Shown here: positions 34,492-42,405 of the stretch, in pieces
Position numbering within the stretch: the stretch's first letter is position 1
How the letters are laid out: each line of letters opens with the position of its first letter
Notes under the pieces: model-generated
What the model saw: the letters and a program-made list of their open reading frames with translations, nothing else
Told to the model about the DNA's origin: nothing
Database searches by the model: none
Translations under genes and position numbers: made by a program
NCBI GenBank assembly: GCA_002367105.1
Contig: DFCS01000008.1
Location: forward strand, 102,683 to 166,682
Length of the DNA: 64,000 bases
Reading direction: 5' to 3'
DNA from: Hungatella sp. UBA3048
GTDB lineage: Bacteria > Bacillota > Clostridia > Lachnospirales > Lachnospiraceae

Positions 34492-35190
34492 TCAAATCCA
34501 CCTGTTCACATGTTTCATATTTTTTCCGGATATATAATTTATAACAGCAACAATAAAAAAAGACAAGATAACAATGACACAAACCCAGAATCCAGCCGTA
34601 TCCCAGTTTCCTGCCGCAACTTCAGAAGCAATTGCAACGGAAACCGTTCTGGTCTTTCCCAGGATGTTTCCTGCCAGCATGGCAGTCGCCCCGTATTCTC
34701 CGATGGCTCTTGCAAAGGCGAGTACGGTCCCGGAAGCCAGTCCAGGAGCCGCAATGGGAACGATGATCTTCCAGAAAATCTTCCTTTCCGACAGTCCCAG
34801 GGTCCTTCCCGCATGGATCATATCAATGTCCACCTGCTCAAAAGCAGCTCTCGCATTCCGGTACATCAAAGGAAAAGCGATAACAAAAGCAGCTATGACA
34901 CAGCCTGGCCATGTCTGTACCATCTTTATATTAAATTCCTCAAAAAGAAATTTGCCGAAGGGCCTTCGAAGGCTGAAGATCAAAAGAAGAAAGAACCCGG
35001 CCACAGTAGGCGGGAGCACTAATGGCAATGTTAAGATACCATCTACAATGGATTTTGCCGTGTTATTCAGCTTCATAATCAGTCTTGCGGCGCCAATCCC
35101 CAGAAAAAATGTCAGCACCGTTGCCAGAATCCCCGTTTTAAGAGAAATAAAAAGGGGACTCCAATCTATTGTTTTTTTCAGATCAAGCAT
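34492..35190 (-). CDS. modB: Molybdate ABC transporter permease
   Basis: 232 residues, five to six helices. SLKTGILATVLTFFLGIGAA at the N-terminus, LPLVLPPTVAGFFLL near 55, and the coupling EAA loop (HAGRTLGLSERKIFWKIIVP) with GEYGATAMLAGN after it are the ModB/CysW-type features. Between modA (25 bases upstream) and modC. Confidence 0.93.
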   Translation of the reverse strand: MLDLKKTIDWSPLFISLKTGILATVLTFFLGIGAARLIMKLNNTAKSIVDGILTLPLVLPPTVAGFFLLLIFSLRRPFGKFLFEEFNIKMVQTWPGCVIAAFVIAFPLMYRNARAAFEQVDIDMIHAGRTLGLSERKIFWKIIVPIAAPGLASGTVLAFARAIGEYGATAMLAGNILGKTRTVSVAIASEVAAGNWDTAGFWVCVIVILSFFIVAVINYISGKNMKHVNRWI

Positions 35191-35215
35191 AGATTTTCAC
35201 CCCCCTTTTTATGTA

Positions 35216-36109
35216 TTATTTAGATGATTTTGCAAATCCGGCATCCGTAAACAGTTTCATAACGCCTTCATCATTTACCAGAAACTCTTTAAAATCAGCG
35301 GCTGCCTTTGCCTGTCCCTCTGATGCCTCCTTGTCAATGATCAGGCCCACCGGATAAACAGCAGGATCGATCATACTATTATCTGCTTCTGCAATGATTT
35401 CAACCTTATCCGCCATGGAAGCAGCATCGGTTGCATAAACAACTCCTACTTCATTGCTTCCTTCTGCAACAGCTGTCAGAACTGCAGTAACATTGGCGCC
35501 CTCGTTAATTTCCATCTTCATTACCTGATCAAGGGTTCCCAGATTGGTGAACAGCTTTCTCGCGTACTGTCCTACAGGCACATCCTCTCCTGCGAGAGCA
35601 AGGCTTGATGCCTTTATAATATTGTCAAAGCCGGTTACCTCAGTTTTCCCATCCTTTGGCTTAATCAGTACAATCTTATTCTCAAGCAAGTTGCTGATGG
35701 AACCGTCCACTACAAATCCGCCTTCTTTTAACGCATCCATCTGCTTGGTAGCTGCAGAAAAGAAAATGTCACACTGGGCGCCTTCCTCGATCTGGGTCTG
35801 TAGAGTACCGGAGCTGTCTGCATTGTATATGATATTTACGTTTGGATGATCTTTTTCATAAGTTTCCTTGATCTTTTCCATAGTGTTTTTTAAGCTGGCT
35901 GCAATAAAGACATAAAGGTCTTCCTTCTCTGCCTTTGCCTCGGTGGTTTCTTCTGCCTTTGTAGTTTCGTCAGCTTTGCTGGTTTCCTCTGCAGCAGTTG
36001 TCTGATCCGCCTGTGTAGCCTTTGTACCGGTTGAACCGCACCCCGCAACCGTACCGGCGGCAAATATAGATGCCATCATTACTGCCAGTAATCTCTTTCC
36101 TTGTTTCAT
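35216..36109 (-). CDS. modA: Molybdate-binding lipoprotein ModA
   Basis: About 297 residues. Lipobox VAGC (Cys24), then a Thr/Glu/Lys-rich linker with AEETTKAEETT-type repeats. The mature ModA fold opens with LYVFIAASLKNTMEKI, followed by NADSSGTLQTQIEEG, CDIFFSAA and GEDVPVGQYARKL. Start at MKQGK, with CAGGAGGAAG upstream; the ten extra codons upstream are rejected. First gene of modABC-mop. Confidence 0.93.
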   Translation of the reverse strand: MKQGKRLLAVMMASIFAAGTVAGCGSTGTKATQADQTTAAEETSKADETTKAEETTEAKAEKEDLYVFIAASLKNTMEKIKETYEKDHPNVNIIYNADSSGTLQTQIEEGAQCDIFFSAATKQMDALKEGGFVVDGSISNLLENKIVLIKPKDGKTEVTGFDNIIKASSLALAGEDVPVGQYARKLFTNLGTLDQVMKMEINEGANVTAVLTAVAEGSNEVGVVYATDAASMADKVEIIAEADNSMIDPAVYPVGLIIDKEASEGQAKAAADFKEFLVNDEGVMKLFTDAGFAKSSK

Positions 36110-36310
36110 AATACTTCCTCCTGGTTTTTTGAATAACAATATGGATTGTTGTTCATTTTAATTAAGTCTTGTTGGGTTTTGTCCCGTTTGGTAATTACCA
36201 ATTCATTTTAGATGATATCGAATGGAATGTCAATGCCAATATAATTATATAATAACATCGGGATTTGGACCGGCTTTTGCAGCTTTGATTGACAATGAAA
36301 TGAAATATGC

Positions 36311-36327
36311 TATAACTAATTATAACT
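36311..36327. promoter_or_regulatory. Direct repeat, candidate regulator site between modA and its regulator
   Basis: TATAACT-aat-TATAACT: two identical heptamers ten bases apart, one helical turn. They lie 34 bases before the divergent HTH-PBP regulator gene. GTTATA on the other strand recalls ModE half-sites. Function inferred. Confidence 0.4.
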
Positions 36328-36360
36328 GATGGATACCACAAGAAATAAAGAGGAAACCCT

Positions 36361-37335
36361 ATGGAAAAAATATATACCACCCAGGAAGTCGCTGATCAGC
36401 TAAAGATTAAAAAATCCACTGTTTATGAACTGATAAAGAGGGGAGAATTAAGGGCAAACAAGGTAGGCAAGCAGATAAGGATCAGCCAGGAACAGCTGGA
36501 TGAATACTTAAAGGTTCCAAACAACAGCAGTTCTTTCCAGGCAGATGAGCCACTTCCCGGTATCATGGATATCCCCCTTTTCACCGCTGATTCCGCGATC
36601 CGGCAGATGGATTACCTTCTTAACGCCAGCGGCCTGATCATAAGCAGTCAGGAATCCAGAGTTGTGGAACTGCTTCGCAGCCAGCTGAGCCTGCGTCCGG
36701 ACAGCCTTCCCATCCTGCATTCCTATATGAATGAATATAACAGCCTGTATTCCCTGTATTATGAAAAGACCCATATGGCCCTTACCTCTTTCTGCACCGG
36801 CCGGGAAGGACAGGAAATCCAGCAGATTCAAAGCCTGCTGCCGGGTAAGGAAGCAGCAATCATCCATATCTGCAGCCTTCAGACAGGTTTTTATATCAGA
36901 AAAGGAAATCCAAAGGACATACACACCTTAAAGGATTTATGCCGGCCGGATATCCGGTTCATGAACAGGGAGAAGGGAAACGGGTACCGGATCTATCTGG
37001 ACTCCGGCCTTTCAGCCCAAAGCATTGAAAAGACCGCTATCCCGGGATACCAGAAGGAATGCCTCTCCCATATGTCAGCCGCAAATGCAGTCGCATCGGG
37101 AGCTGCTGATGCAGGCATCGGCGACATCTCCCACCTGGCTGCATACCCGCAGCTGGATTATATCCCTCTGTCCTCCGCCTCCATGGACTTAGTCTTTCCT
37201 ATAGAAGTCTTGAACCATCCGTCCTTTCAAAGAATTGCCGACACGATAAGTTCCAAGGAATTCAAAAACAGTCTCCTTCCTTTTAAGGGATATGAAATTA
37301 GTAAGACAGGAAATTGTACATTTGTGAACCGCTGA
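36361..37335 (+). CDS. HTH (excisionase-type) + PBP-like domain regulator, probable molybdate sensor
   Basis: 324 residues. A MerR/excisionase-type winged helix is at 4-52 (YTTQEVADQLKIKKSTVYEL and KVGKQIRISQEQLDEYL). A type II periplasmic-binding-like domain spans about 85-310 (ESRVVELLRSQL, IIHICSLQTGFYIRKGNP, FMNREKGNGYRIYLD, SGAADAGIGD). This HTH-PBP_like architecture usually sits beside molybdate or tungstate ABC operons and replaces ModE in many anaerobes. Divergent from modABC. The ligand is inferred from context. Confidence 0.85.
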   Translation: MEKIYTTQEVADQLKIKKSTVYELIKRGELRANKVGKQIRISQEQLDEYLKVPNNSSSFQADEPLPGIMDIPLFTADSAIRQMDYLLNASGLIISSQESRVVELLRSQLSLRPDSLPILHSYMNEYNSLYSLYYEKTHMALTSFCTGREGQEIQQIQSLLPGKEAAIIHICSLQTGFYIRKGNPKDIHTLKDLCRPDIRFMNREKGNGYRIYLDSGLSAQSIEKTAIPGYQKECLSHMSAANAVASGAADAGIGDISHLAAYPQLDYIPLSSASMDLVFPIEVLNHPSFQRIADTISSKEFKNSLLPFKGYEISKTGNCTFVNR

Positions 37336-37372
37336 CAGCTTTTTCCAGTGGTATTAATTTTTCATAAAGATT

Positions 37373-37392
37373 TTAGTTGCACTCGCAACTAA
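37373..37392. promoter_or_regulatory. Inverted repeat upstream of the DUF1538 operon
   Basis: TTAGTTGC-actc-GCAACTAA, perfect 8-bp arms, 117 bases before the DUF1538 start. Resembles a dimeric repressor operator; the regulator is unknown. Confidence 0.5.
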
Positions 37393-37508
37393 TTATGTGT
37401 TAAACTTATTATGATCTAAAAAGAGTCTGCAGGCTCATGCACAATTCTGTGCTAATTATCATTCTTAAGAATCCCTATCATTAAAAACGGACAACAGGAG
37501 GTATCTCT

Positions 37509-39050
37509 TTGAATCAAAAATTAAAAGAAAAAATAGTAGAATCCCTATCATCTGTCCTGCCCGTTACATGTATCGTGTTGATCTTGTGCATAACCATCAC
37601 TCCCATGCCTCTTGACCCACTGATGCTGTTTCTGGTAGGTGCAACCCTTTTAACCCTTGGAATGGGCTTTTTTACACTTGGTGTCGATATGTCCATGATG
37701 ATTATTGGGGAAAAAGCGGGTGCCCACCTGGCAAAATCCAAAAAGCTGCCGCTTATTGTTTTTGCCTGTTTTATCATTGGTTTTATTATTACCGTCGCAG
37801 AACCGGACCTCCAGGTCCTGGCGGGACAGACGCCCGCAGTTCCTGACATGGTCCTGATCCTTTCTGTGGCCGCAGGAGTAGGGGTATTCCTGGCAATAGC
37901 ATTTTTAAGAACCCTGTTTGGCTGGAGCTTATCCCATATCCTTATGATCTGCTATGCCATACTCTTTATTACATCCGCTTTTGTTCCAAAAGAATTTCTG
38001 GCTGTGGCCTTTGACTCCGGCGGCGTCACAACAGGCCCTATTACGGTGCCCTTTATCATGGCTCTTGGCGTGGGGCTCTCAAGCATCGGGCGGGGTAAGA
38101 ATTCGGATAGCGACAGCTTCGGTCTGGTCGCCCTATGTTCCATAGGTCCGATTCTTTCCGTCATGATTCTGGGTCTGGCCTATAAATCCTCTGCCACTGA
38201 TTATGAACCCTTGATGATCCCTTCCATAAACAATTCCCAGGATCTTTGGCTGGCTTTTCAGCATGAACTTCCTGATTATGCCTGGGAAGTCTTCTTGGCT
38301 CTTTTCCCCGTTTTGCTGTTTTTTATCGTATTCCAGCTCTTCTTTCTGAAGCTGCGAAAAAGACAGTTAATCAAAATTCTGGTAGGACTCATTTACTCCT
38401 ACATCGGACTGACGCTTTTCCTTACCGGTGTCAACGTAGGCTTTATGCCTGCCGGTAATTATCTGGGACAGCAGCTTGCCTCACTTCCTTATAATTGGGT
38501 CATGGTTCCTATCGGTATGCTTATTGGGTACTTTATCGTAAAAGCCGAACCGGCCGTACAGGTTTTAAATAAACAGGTAGAGGACATTACAGGAGGCTCC
38601 ATCTCGGAAAAAACCATGATGACCGGGTTATCCATCGGCATGGCAATCTCCCTTGGATTGTCAATTATAAGGGTCATGACTGGCCTGCCATTGCTGGCTC
38701 TCCTGCTTCCCGGCTACGCCCTGGCCCTGGGCCTTTCCTTTGTGGTCCCGCCGATTTTTACATCCATTGCCTTTGATTCAGGCGGTGTGGCTTCCGGTCC
38801 TATGACGGCTACCTTCCTGCTTCCCTTTGCCATGGGAGCCTGTGAGGCTTTGGGCGGAAATATTGTGACCGATGCCTTTGGTATCGTAGCCATGGTCGCC
38901 ATGACGCCCCTGATCATTATTCAGCTCATTGGCGTCTCCTATAACTACAAAACTAAAAAAGCGAACGTTCCGGCGAATGCACCGCTTCTTAATATGGATC
39001 TTGAATTTATTGACTTAGGAAAGGAGGGGGCTGATGACTTCCAATCGTAA
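37509..39050 (+). CDS. DUF1538 membrane protein, two-repeat (UmpAB-like)
   Basis: 513 residues and about 12-14 helices. It holds two copies of the DUF1538 unit. Each carries a near-identical re-entrant motif: AFDSGGVTTGPITVPF near 168 and AFDSGGVASGPMTATF near 420. Prior work on DUF1538 proteins links them to cation transport and uncoupler tolerance, so an ion-transport role is likely but not proven. TTG start eight bases after AGGAGG. Overlaps the PII-like gene by 17 bases, so the two are translationally coupled. Confidence 0.88.
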   Translation: MNQKLKEKIVESLSSVLPVTCIVLILCITITPMPLDPLMLFLVGATLLTLGMGFFTLGVDMSMMIIGEKAGAHLAKSKKLPLIVFACFIIGFIITVAEPDLQVLAGQTPAVPDMVLILSVAAGVGVFLAIAFLRTLFGWSLSHILMICYAILFITSAFVPKEFLAVAFDSGGVTTGPITVPFIMALGVGLSSIGRGKNSDSDSFGLVALCSIGPILSVMILGLAYKSSATDYEPLMIPSINNSQDLWLAFQHELPDYAWEVFLALFPVLLFFIVFQLFFLKLRKRQLIKILVGLIYSYIGLTLFLTGVNVGFMPAGNYLGQQLASLPYNWVMVPIGMLIGYFIVKAEPAVQVLNKQVEDITGGSISEKTMMTGLSIGMAISLGLSIIRVMTGLPLLALLLPGYALALGLSFVVPPIFTSIAFDSGGVASGPMTATFLLPFAMGACEALGGNIVTDAFGIVAMVAMTPLIIIQLIGVSYNYKTKKANVPANAPLLNMDLEFIDLGKEGADDFQS

Positions 39051-39744
39051 AATAAACTGGATAACGATTATCGTTGCCAGGGGAAAGGGCGAAAAGGCAG
39101 CTTCCGTTTTTAGAGAACATCATCAGGAACTGCTTCTTATTACCAGAGGGCATGGGACAGCAAGCTCTGCAATCAGGGATTGCCTTGGATTTGATGAGCC
39201 GGAGAAGGATCTGGTTATCGGAATTGTGGAGGAAGCAGCTACCAAGCGCTTATTGTCTGCTCTGCATGAAAAATTAGAGCTTGAGAAACCAGGCTATGGC
39301 ATTGTATTTACCATCCCCATGTCAGGGATCAGCGCCGCAGCTTCCAGTATATTAGAAACCGCCCCGTCATCCGGGGATATGCCCACATCCACAGATTATC
39401 ACAAGGAGGATCGCTCTATGTCAGATACGATCAGATACGAACTAATTGCTGCTGTCATCAATACCGACCTTTCCGCTCCTATTATGGAAGCTGCCAGAAA
39501 TGCCGGTTGCAAGGGAGGAACCCTGGTCAAGGCCAGAGAAGCACTTGCTGATGATTCAAAAAAGCTTTTTGGTCTGACTCTTTCCAGCGAGAAGGAAATT
39601 CTCCTCATCCTGGTTCCCTTCACAGATAAACAGGCGGTTCTTAAATCCATCTGCGAAACGGTGTTAAAGGAAACAGGAGAACATGCCATTGCTTTTTCTC
39701 TTCCTGTAGATGAAGTTGCAGGACTCAGCACTCTGGAAAAATAA
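39034..39744 (+). CDS. Duplicated PII-like signalling protein
   Basis: 236 residues with two PII-like (GlnB-fold) halves. The first (about 8-98) has ITIIVARGKGEKAASVFR and TRGHGTASSAI. The second (about 134-232) has YELIAAVINTDLSAPIMEAAR and GCKGGTLVKAREAL. Both keep the T-G-T/R region and a following DLVIGIV / EILLILV strand. The Tyr51 uridylylation loop of classical GlnB is absent. Coupled to the DUF1538 gene, it likely gates that membrane protein in response to a nucleotide, as GlnK does for AmtB. Confidence 0.82.
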   Translation: MTSNRKINWITIIVARGKGEKAASVFREHHQELLLITRGHGTASSAIRDCLGFDEPEKDLVIGIVEEAATKRLLSALHEKLELEKPGYGIVFTIPMSGISAAASSILETAPSSGDMPTSTDYHKEDRSMSDTIRYELIAAVINTDLSAPIMEAARNAGCKGGTLVKAREALADDSKKLFGLTLSSEKEILLILVPFTDKQAVLKSICETVLKETGEHAIAFSLPVDEVAGLSTLEK

Positions 39745-39771
39745 AAGAAGCTTATATGGACCGGCTGGAAC

Positions 39772-39829
39772 AAAAGAAGGCGCCAGTCCCATATTCCCTG
39801 TCTGGGATATGGGGCTGATGCCTTCTTTT
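39772..39829. terminator. Long bidirectional terminator
   Basis: AAAAGAAGGC...CCCATAT / ATATGGGG...GCCTTCTTTT, between the convergent PII-like and GH18 genes. Confidence 0.9.
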
Positions 39830-39830
39830 A

Positions 39831-41198
39831 TTACTTCAATCCATGATACAGTGTACTGAGTAGTTCTCCCTTCGGATCCTGACTCAGCTCCCAAACCATA
39901 GCTCCGCCTAACTTCTTTGATTTGATATAATCAGATTTATAGCCTATGGACTTCGGATCTTCGTAGCTGATAAAAATCGTACCATTAAATAGCCAGGGAA
40001 CCTTTGACTGGGAATGGAAATGACTGGTATAGCCTGATTTATTTAAATAGTTCTCTTTAATATCCTGATATCCGATAGAATTGGAACCACCAAAGGTCTG
40101 GTACAATCCATTATTTGAATTATTTACAGAAGAATATAAATATCCGTAAAACGGGATACCCATTACCAGCTTTTCTGCCGGAAAAGAGGCACTAAGCCAG
40201 GCATTGACACCTCGATCCACACTCGCTTTATACTGGGGAGAAGAATCATCATTGTCATATAAAGGAGCAAGGAGATCTGTATTCGTATCCCAGTAACCAT
40301 GCAGATCATAGGTCATGATATTTGCATAATCCAGATACTGGGCAAGCTTTGACAGCTCCACATTGTTTATGTAAGAAGTATCCGCTCCTCCTGCGATGGT
40401 CAGTAAGTAATGCTTATTGTCAGCTACACCTTTCGCATCCAGTTTTTCCCGGATCTTTTTAAGAAGCAGAGTAAAATTATGTTTATCTTCCCCACGCCTG
40501 AAATTTGCCGCCAGACCTCCGCTGACCGGATATTCCCAGTCTATGTCAACTCCGTCAAATCCGTATTTTTTAATGAAATCAACGCAGCTGTCTGCAAATG
40601 CAGTTCTGGACTCCTCTGTCAGGGCCGCATCCGAAAACTTCCCGGACCAGTTCCAGCCTCCGACGGAAATCAGTGTTTTTAAATTCGGATTGGACTGTTT
40701 TAAGGAATTTAAAAGCTTTATGTTAGAAGAATCCACGTCAGGATATCCCAGGGTTAGCTTTAAGTCAGAACCAATGTTGGCAAACGCATAATTAATATGG
40801 GTCAGTTTCCCGGCATCAATCTGGTTTGGATAGTAATTATAATAGGCCGCCCATGCTGCATAATATCCAACTAATTTACCAGTCTGCAGGTTAGCCGATT
40901 CTGCTGCGGGCAAAGCAGATGATTCCGCTGCGAGTGAAGCAGACGGTTCCGTTGCGGACGGTGTTAATGATTCCTCTGCGGTAAGGACGGCAGCCGTTTC
41001 AGTACTATCTGCAATGGTTTTCGGGGAAAGAGGTACCTGAGTGTCTGCAACCGTAACGGTTGTGGAGTCTTCTGAAGGTTCTGAGGAAATTCTGTTAGGC
41101 TTTTCAGCAAATGCAACCCTGCTTATATAGCAGCTCAGAATGATCACCATAAAAACGGAAACAGACAGAAATAGTTTCTTCATAATACTCTTGTTCAT
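39831..41198 (-). CDS. Secreted glycoside hydrolase family 18 (chitinase-like)
   Basis: 455 residues. An N-terminal signal or anchor helix (LFLSVSVFMVIILSCYI) is followed by a low-complexity Ser/Ala/Glu-rich linker to about 108 with repeated AAESSALPAAES units. The GH18 barrel then has KLVGYYAAWAAYYNYYP, SVGGWNWSGKF and the catalytic FDGVDIDWEYP (DxxDxDxE, Glu donor), plus MTYDLHGYWD and GIPFYGYLY. Complete catalytic set, so it should cleave chitin, chito-oligomers or peptidoglycan. Start at ATG 41198, with AAAGGA upstream. Confidence 0.92.
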   Translation of the reverse strand: MNKSIMKKLFLSVSVFMVIILSCYISRVAFAEKPNRISSEPSEDSTTVTVADTQVPLSPKTIADSTETAAVLTAEESLTPSATEPSASLAAESSALPAAESANLQTGKLVGYYAAWAAYYNYYPNQIDAGKLTHINYAFANIGSDLKLTLGYPDVDSSNIKLLNSLKQSNPNLKTLISVGGWNWSGKFSDAALTEESRTAFADSCVDFIKKYGFDGVDIDWEYPVSGGLAANFRRGEDKHNFTLLLKKIREKLDAKGVADNKHYLLTIAGGADTSYINNVELSKLAQYLDYANIMTYDLHGYWDTNTDLLAPLYDNDDSSPQYKASVDRGVNAWLSASFPAEKLVMGIPFYGYLYSSVNNSNNGLYQTFGGSNSIGYQDIKENYLNKSGYTSHFHSQSKVPWLFNGTIFISYEDPKSIGYKSDYIKSKKLGGAMVWELSQDPKGELLSTLYHGLK

Positions 41199-41414
41199 CA
41201 CATGATCCTTTTCTCTCTTAGTTTTTCACAAGTATAACATGCTGGTTATTCCTTGAACAACGCGCAAAAAATGGCTCAATTGCATATATATGGATATTCT
41301 TATCCCTGGTTTTTCCGTTCCTGTTATTTCCAACCCCATGATGATTACAGATGGGGCTTACCACCCTTTTGATATCTGATACAAGTAAGTCCCCCACTTT
41401 ATTACTTCACGACA

Positions 41415-41558
41415 TTACGATTCAGCATGAGGAGTAATAGAGTCATCGTTTTTTATTTCAGTATCATCAGATCTGGCTTTCATTGTATTTGCCATAGTAA
41501 TTGCCTCCTCCTCTGAAAACCCTAAGTCAACCCATGCTTGTACTTCTTCGTTTAACAT
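41415..41558 (-). CDS. Small acidic protein of unknown function
   Basis: About 47 residues from MLNEEVQAWVDLGFSEEEAI, very acidic and predicted helical. A good GGAGGAAGGA precedes two tandem ATGs (41561/41558). An alternative upstream ATG at 41585 would add nine residues but lacks a ribosome binding site. It follows the small membrane protein gene by 30 bases on the same strand. Not recognised; the motif GFSEEEAITMA looks like a UBA-type three-helix fold start. The pair may be a small two-gene unit. Confidence 0.5.
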   Translation of the reverse strand: MLNEEVQAWVDLGFSEEEAITMANTMKARSDDTEIKNDDSITPHAES

Positions 41559-41587
41559 CATTCCTTCCTCCATTTCAGCGTCCATGA

Positions 41588-41824
41588 TTATTTGTGACTT
41601 ACTATTATTGCAGCAATATATCCTAATCCGAAAATCAAACCCGCAACCAACCATGATACAGCGCATTTTATTATTGTCATCGTCGTCATTGCAGATGTCA
41701 ACGATCCTGCCTTTGATGCCGATACACAAACCATAATAGGCTTAATGAATAAACTCCAATATCCAATATAAACAGCCAAGATTATTCCGATGAAAAATAT
41801 TCCAATAGACAAATAACCACGCAT
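41588..41824 (-). CDS. Small two-helix membrane protein of unknown function
   Basis: 78 residues with two hydrophobic segments: GIFFIGIILAVYIGYWSLF at about 7-27 and CAVSWLVAGLIFGLGYIAAIIV at about 54-75 (core GLIFGLGYIAA). An excellent ribosome binding site (AAGGAGGTG) lies six bases before ATG, which argues for a real gene. Followed by the small acidic ORF. No family recognised. Confidence 0.55.
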   Translation of the reverse strand: MRGYLSIGIFFIGIILAVYIGYWSLFIKPIMVCVSASKAGSLTSAMTTMTIIKCAVSWLVAGLIFGLGYIAAIIVSHK

Positions 41825-42028
41825 TAAATCACCTCCTTATTAACCCATATTATATATTATTCACATTATGTCCAAAGGTAACATTATTATCATTCAGATT
41901 ACCTCCGATTTATCTATGTTGTCTCCAATAATCTGACAGCTTTTTTATGTAGTTGTGCGTGTAGAGTACTTTTGTTCACATGATGCCTGCTGTAAATTTA
42001 GTAAAATAGAACGGAATGCTCTAACCAT

Positions 42029-42169
42029 TTATGAACTAGTGCGTTTTGCAGCACCTACCATAGTTGCTTCGCCAATAGTCAACCCATCGATCTGCACACC
42101 AGCTTCTGCAGCAGATTGAGCCAAATACAGATAGCTTACCCAGCTCTTTAGCCATGCATTATAGATTTT
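42029..42169 (-). pseudogene. Possible coding remnant, C-terminal-looking fragment
   Basis: A stop-to-stop frame of 46 codons reading WLKSWVSYLYLAQ near its start and GVQIDGLTIGEATMVGAAKR near its end. The composition looks protein-like, but there is no start codon or ribosome binding site and I do not recognise the family. The rest of 41825-42260 shows no gene. Possibly the tail of a gene lost when the island formed. Confidence 0.3.
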
Positions 42170-42260
42170 TCATCAGATATGGACGGTCTATAATTATATT
42201 GTAACGATGGCAGCGGTTATTATTGTGAAAGACAGGTCAACATAAATCAGGTAAAATATA

Positions 42261-42290
42261 GGCCAGGAGCGGTTAAACTCCTAGCCTTTT
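42261..42290. terminator. Hairpin terminator downstream of the PRD regulator
   Basis: GGCcAGGAG / CTCCTaGCC with an 8-base loop, TTTTATT on the plus side and weaker T-richness on the minus. It could end transcription of the PRD regulator (minus) or of the lost plus-strand gene. Confidence 0.5.
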
Positions 42291-42361
42291 ATTATAGTAT
42301 TTTATGGTGTATTTCTATTGTCTTTTTAAGCGTTTCAGCGCCTTATTTCGGTTTGAATGTG

Positions 42362-42381
42362 GTAAACGGTTTACCGTTTAC
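42362..42381. promoter_or_regulatory. Palindrome with repeated GTTTAC half-sites
   Basis: GTAAAC-g-GTTTAC-c-GTTTAC: a perfect 13-base palindrome plus a third half-site, also readable as GTAAACGGT-tt-ACCGTTTAC. Operator-like but not in front of any intact gene. It lies 25 bases past the PRD-regulator stop. Confidence 0.4.
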
Positions 42382-42405
42382 GTTTAATATCTCTATAATT
42401 TGCAG

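Noticed and set aside
40870..41010. Repeats in the GH18 N-terminal region as a CRISPR-like or satellite array
   Set aside because: They are in-frame repeats of a Ser/Ala/Glu linker (AAESSALPAAES type), a protein linker and not an array. No CRISPR was seen in the window.
42355..42385. Catabolite-responsive element (cre) at the GTAAAC palindrome
   Set aside because: The spacing between half-sites has an extra base relative to the cre consensus, and it is not placed in a promoter of an intact gene.
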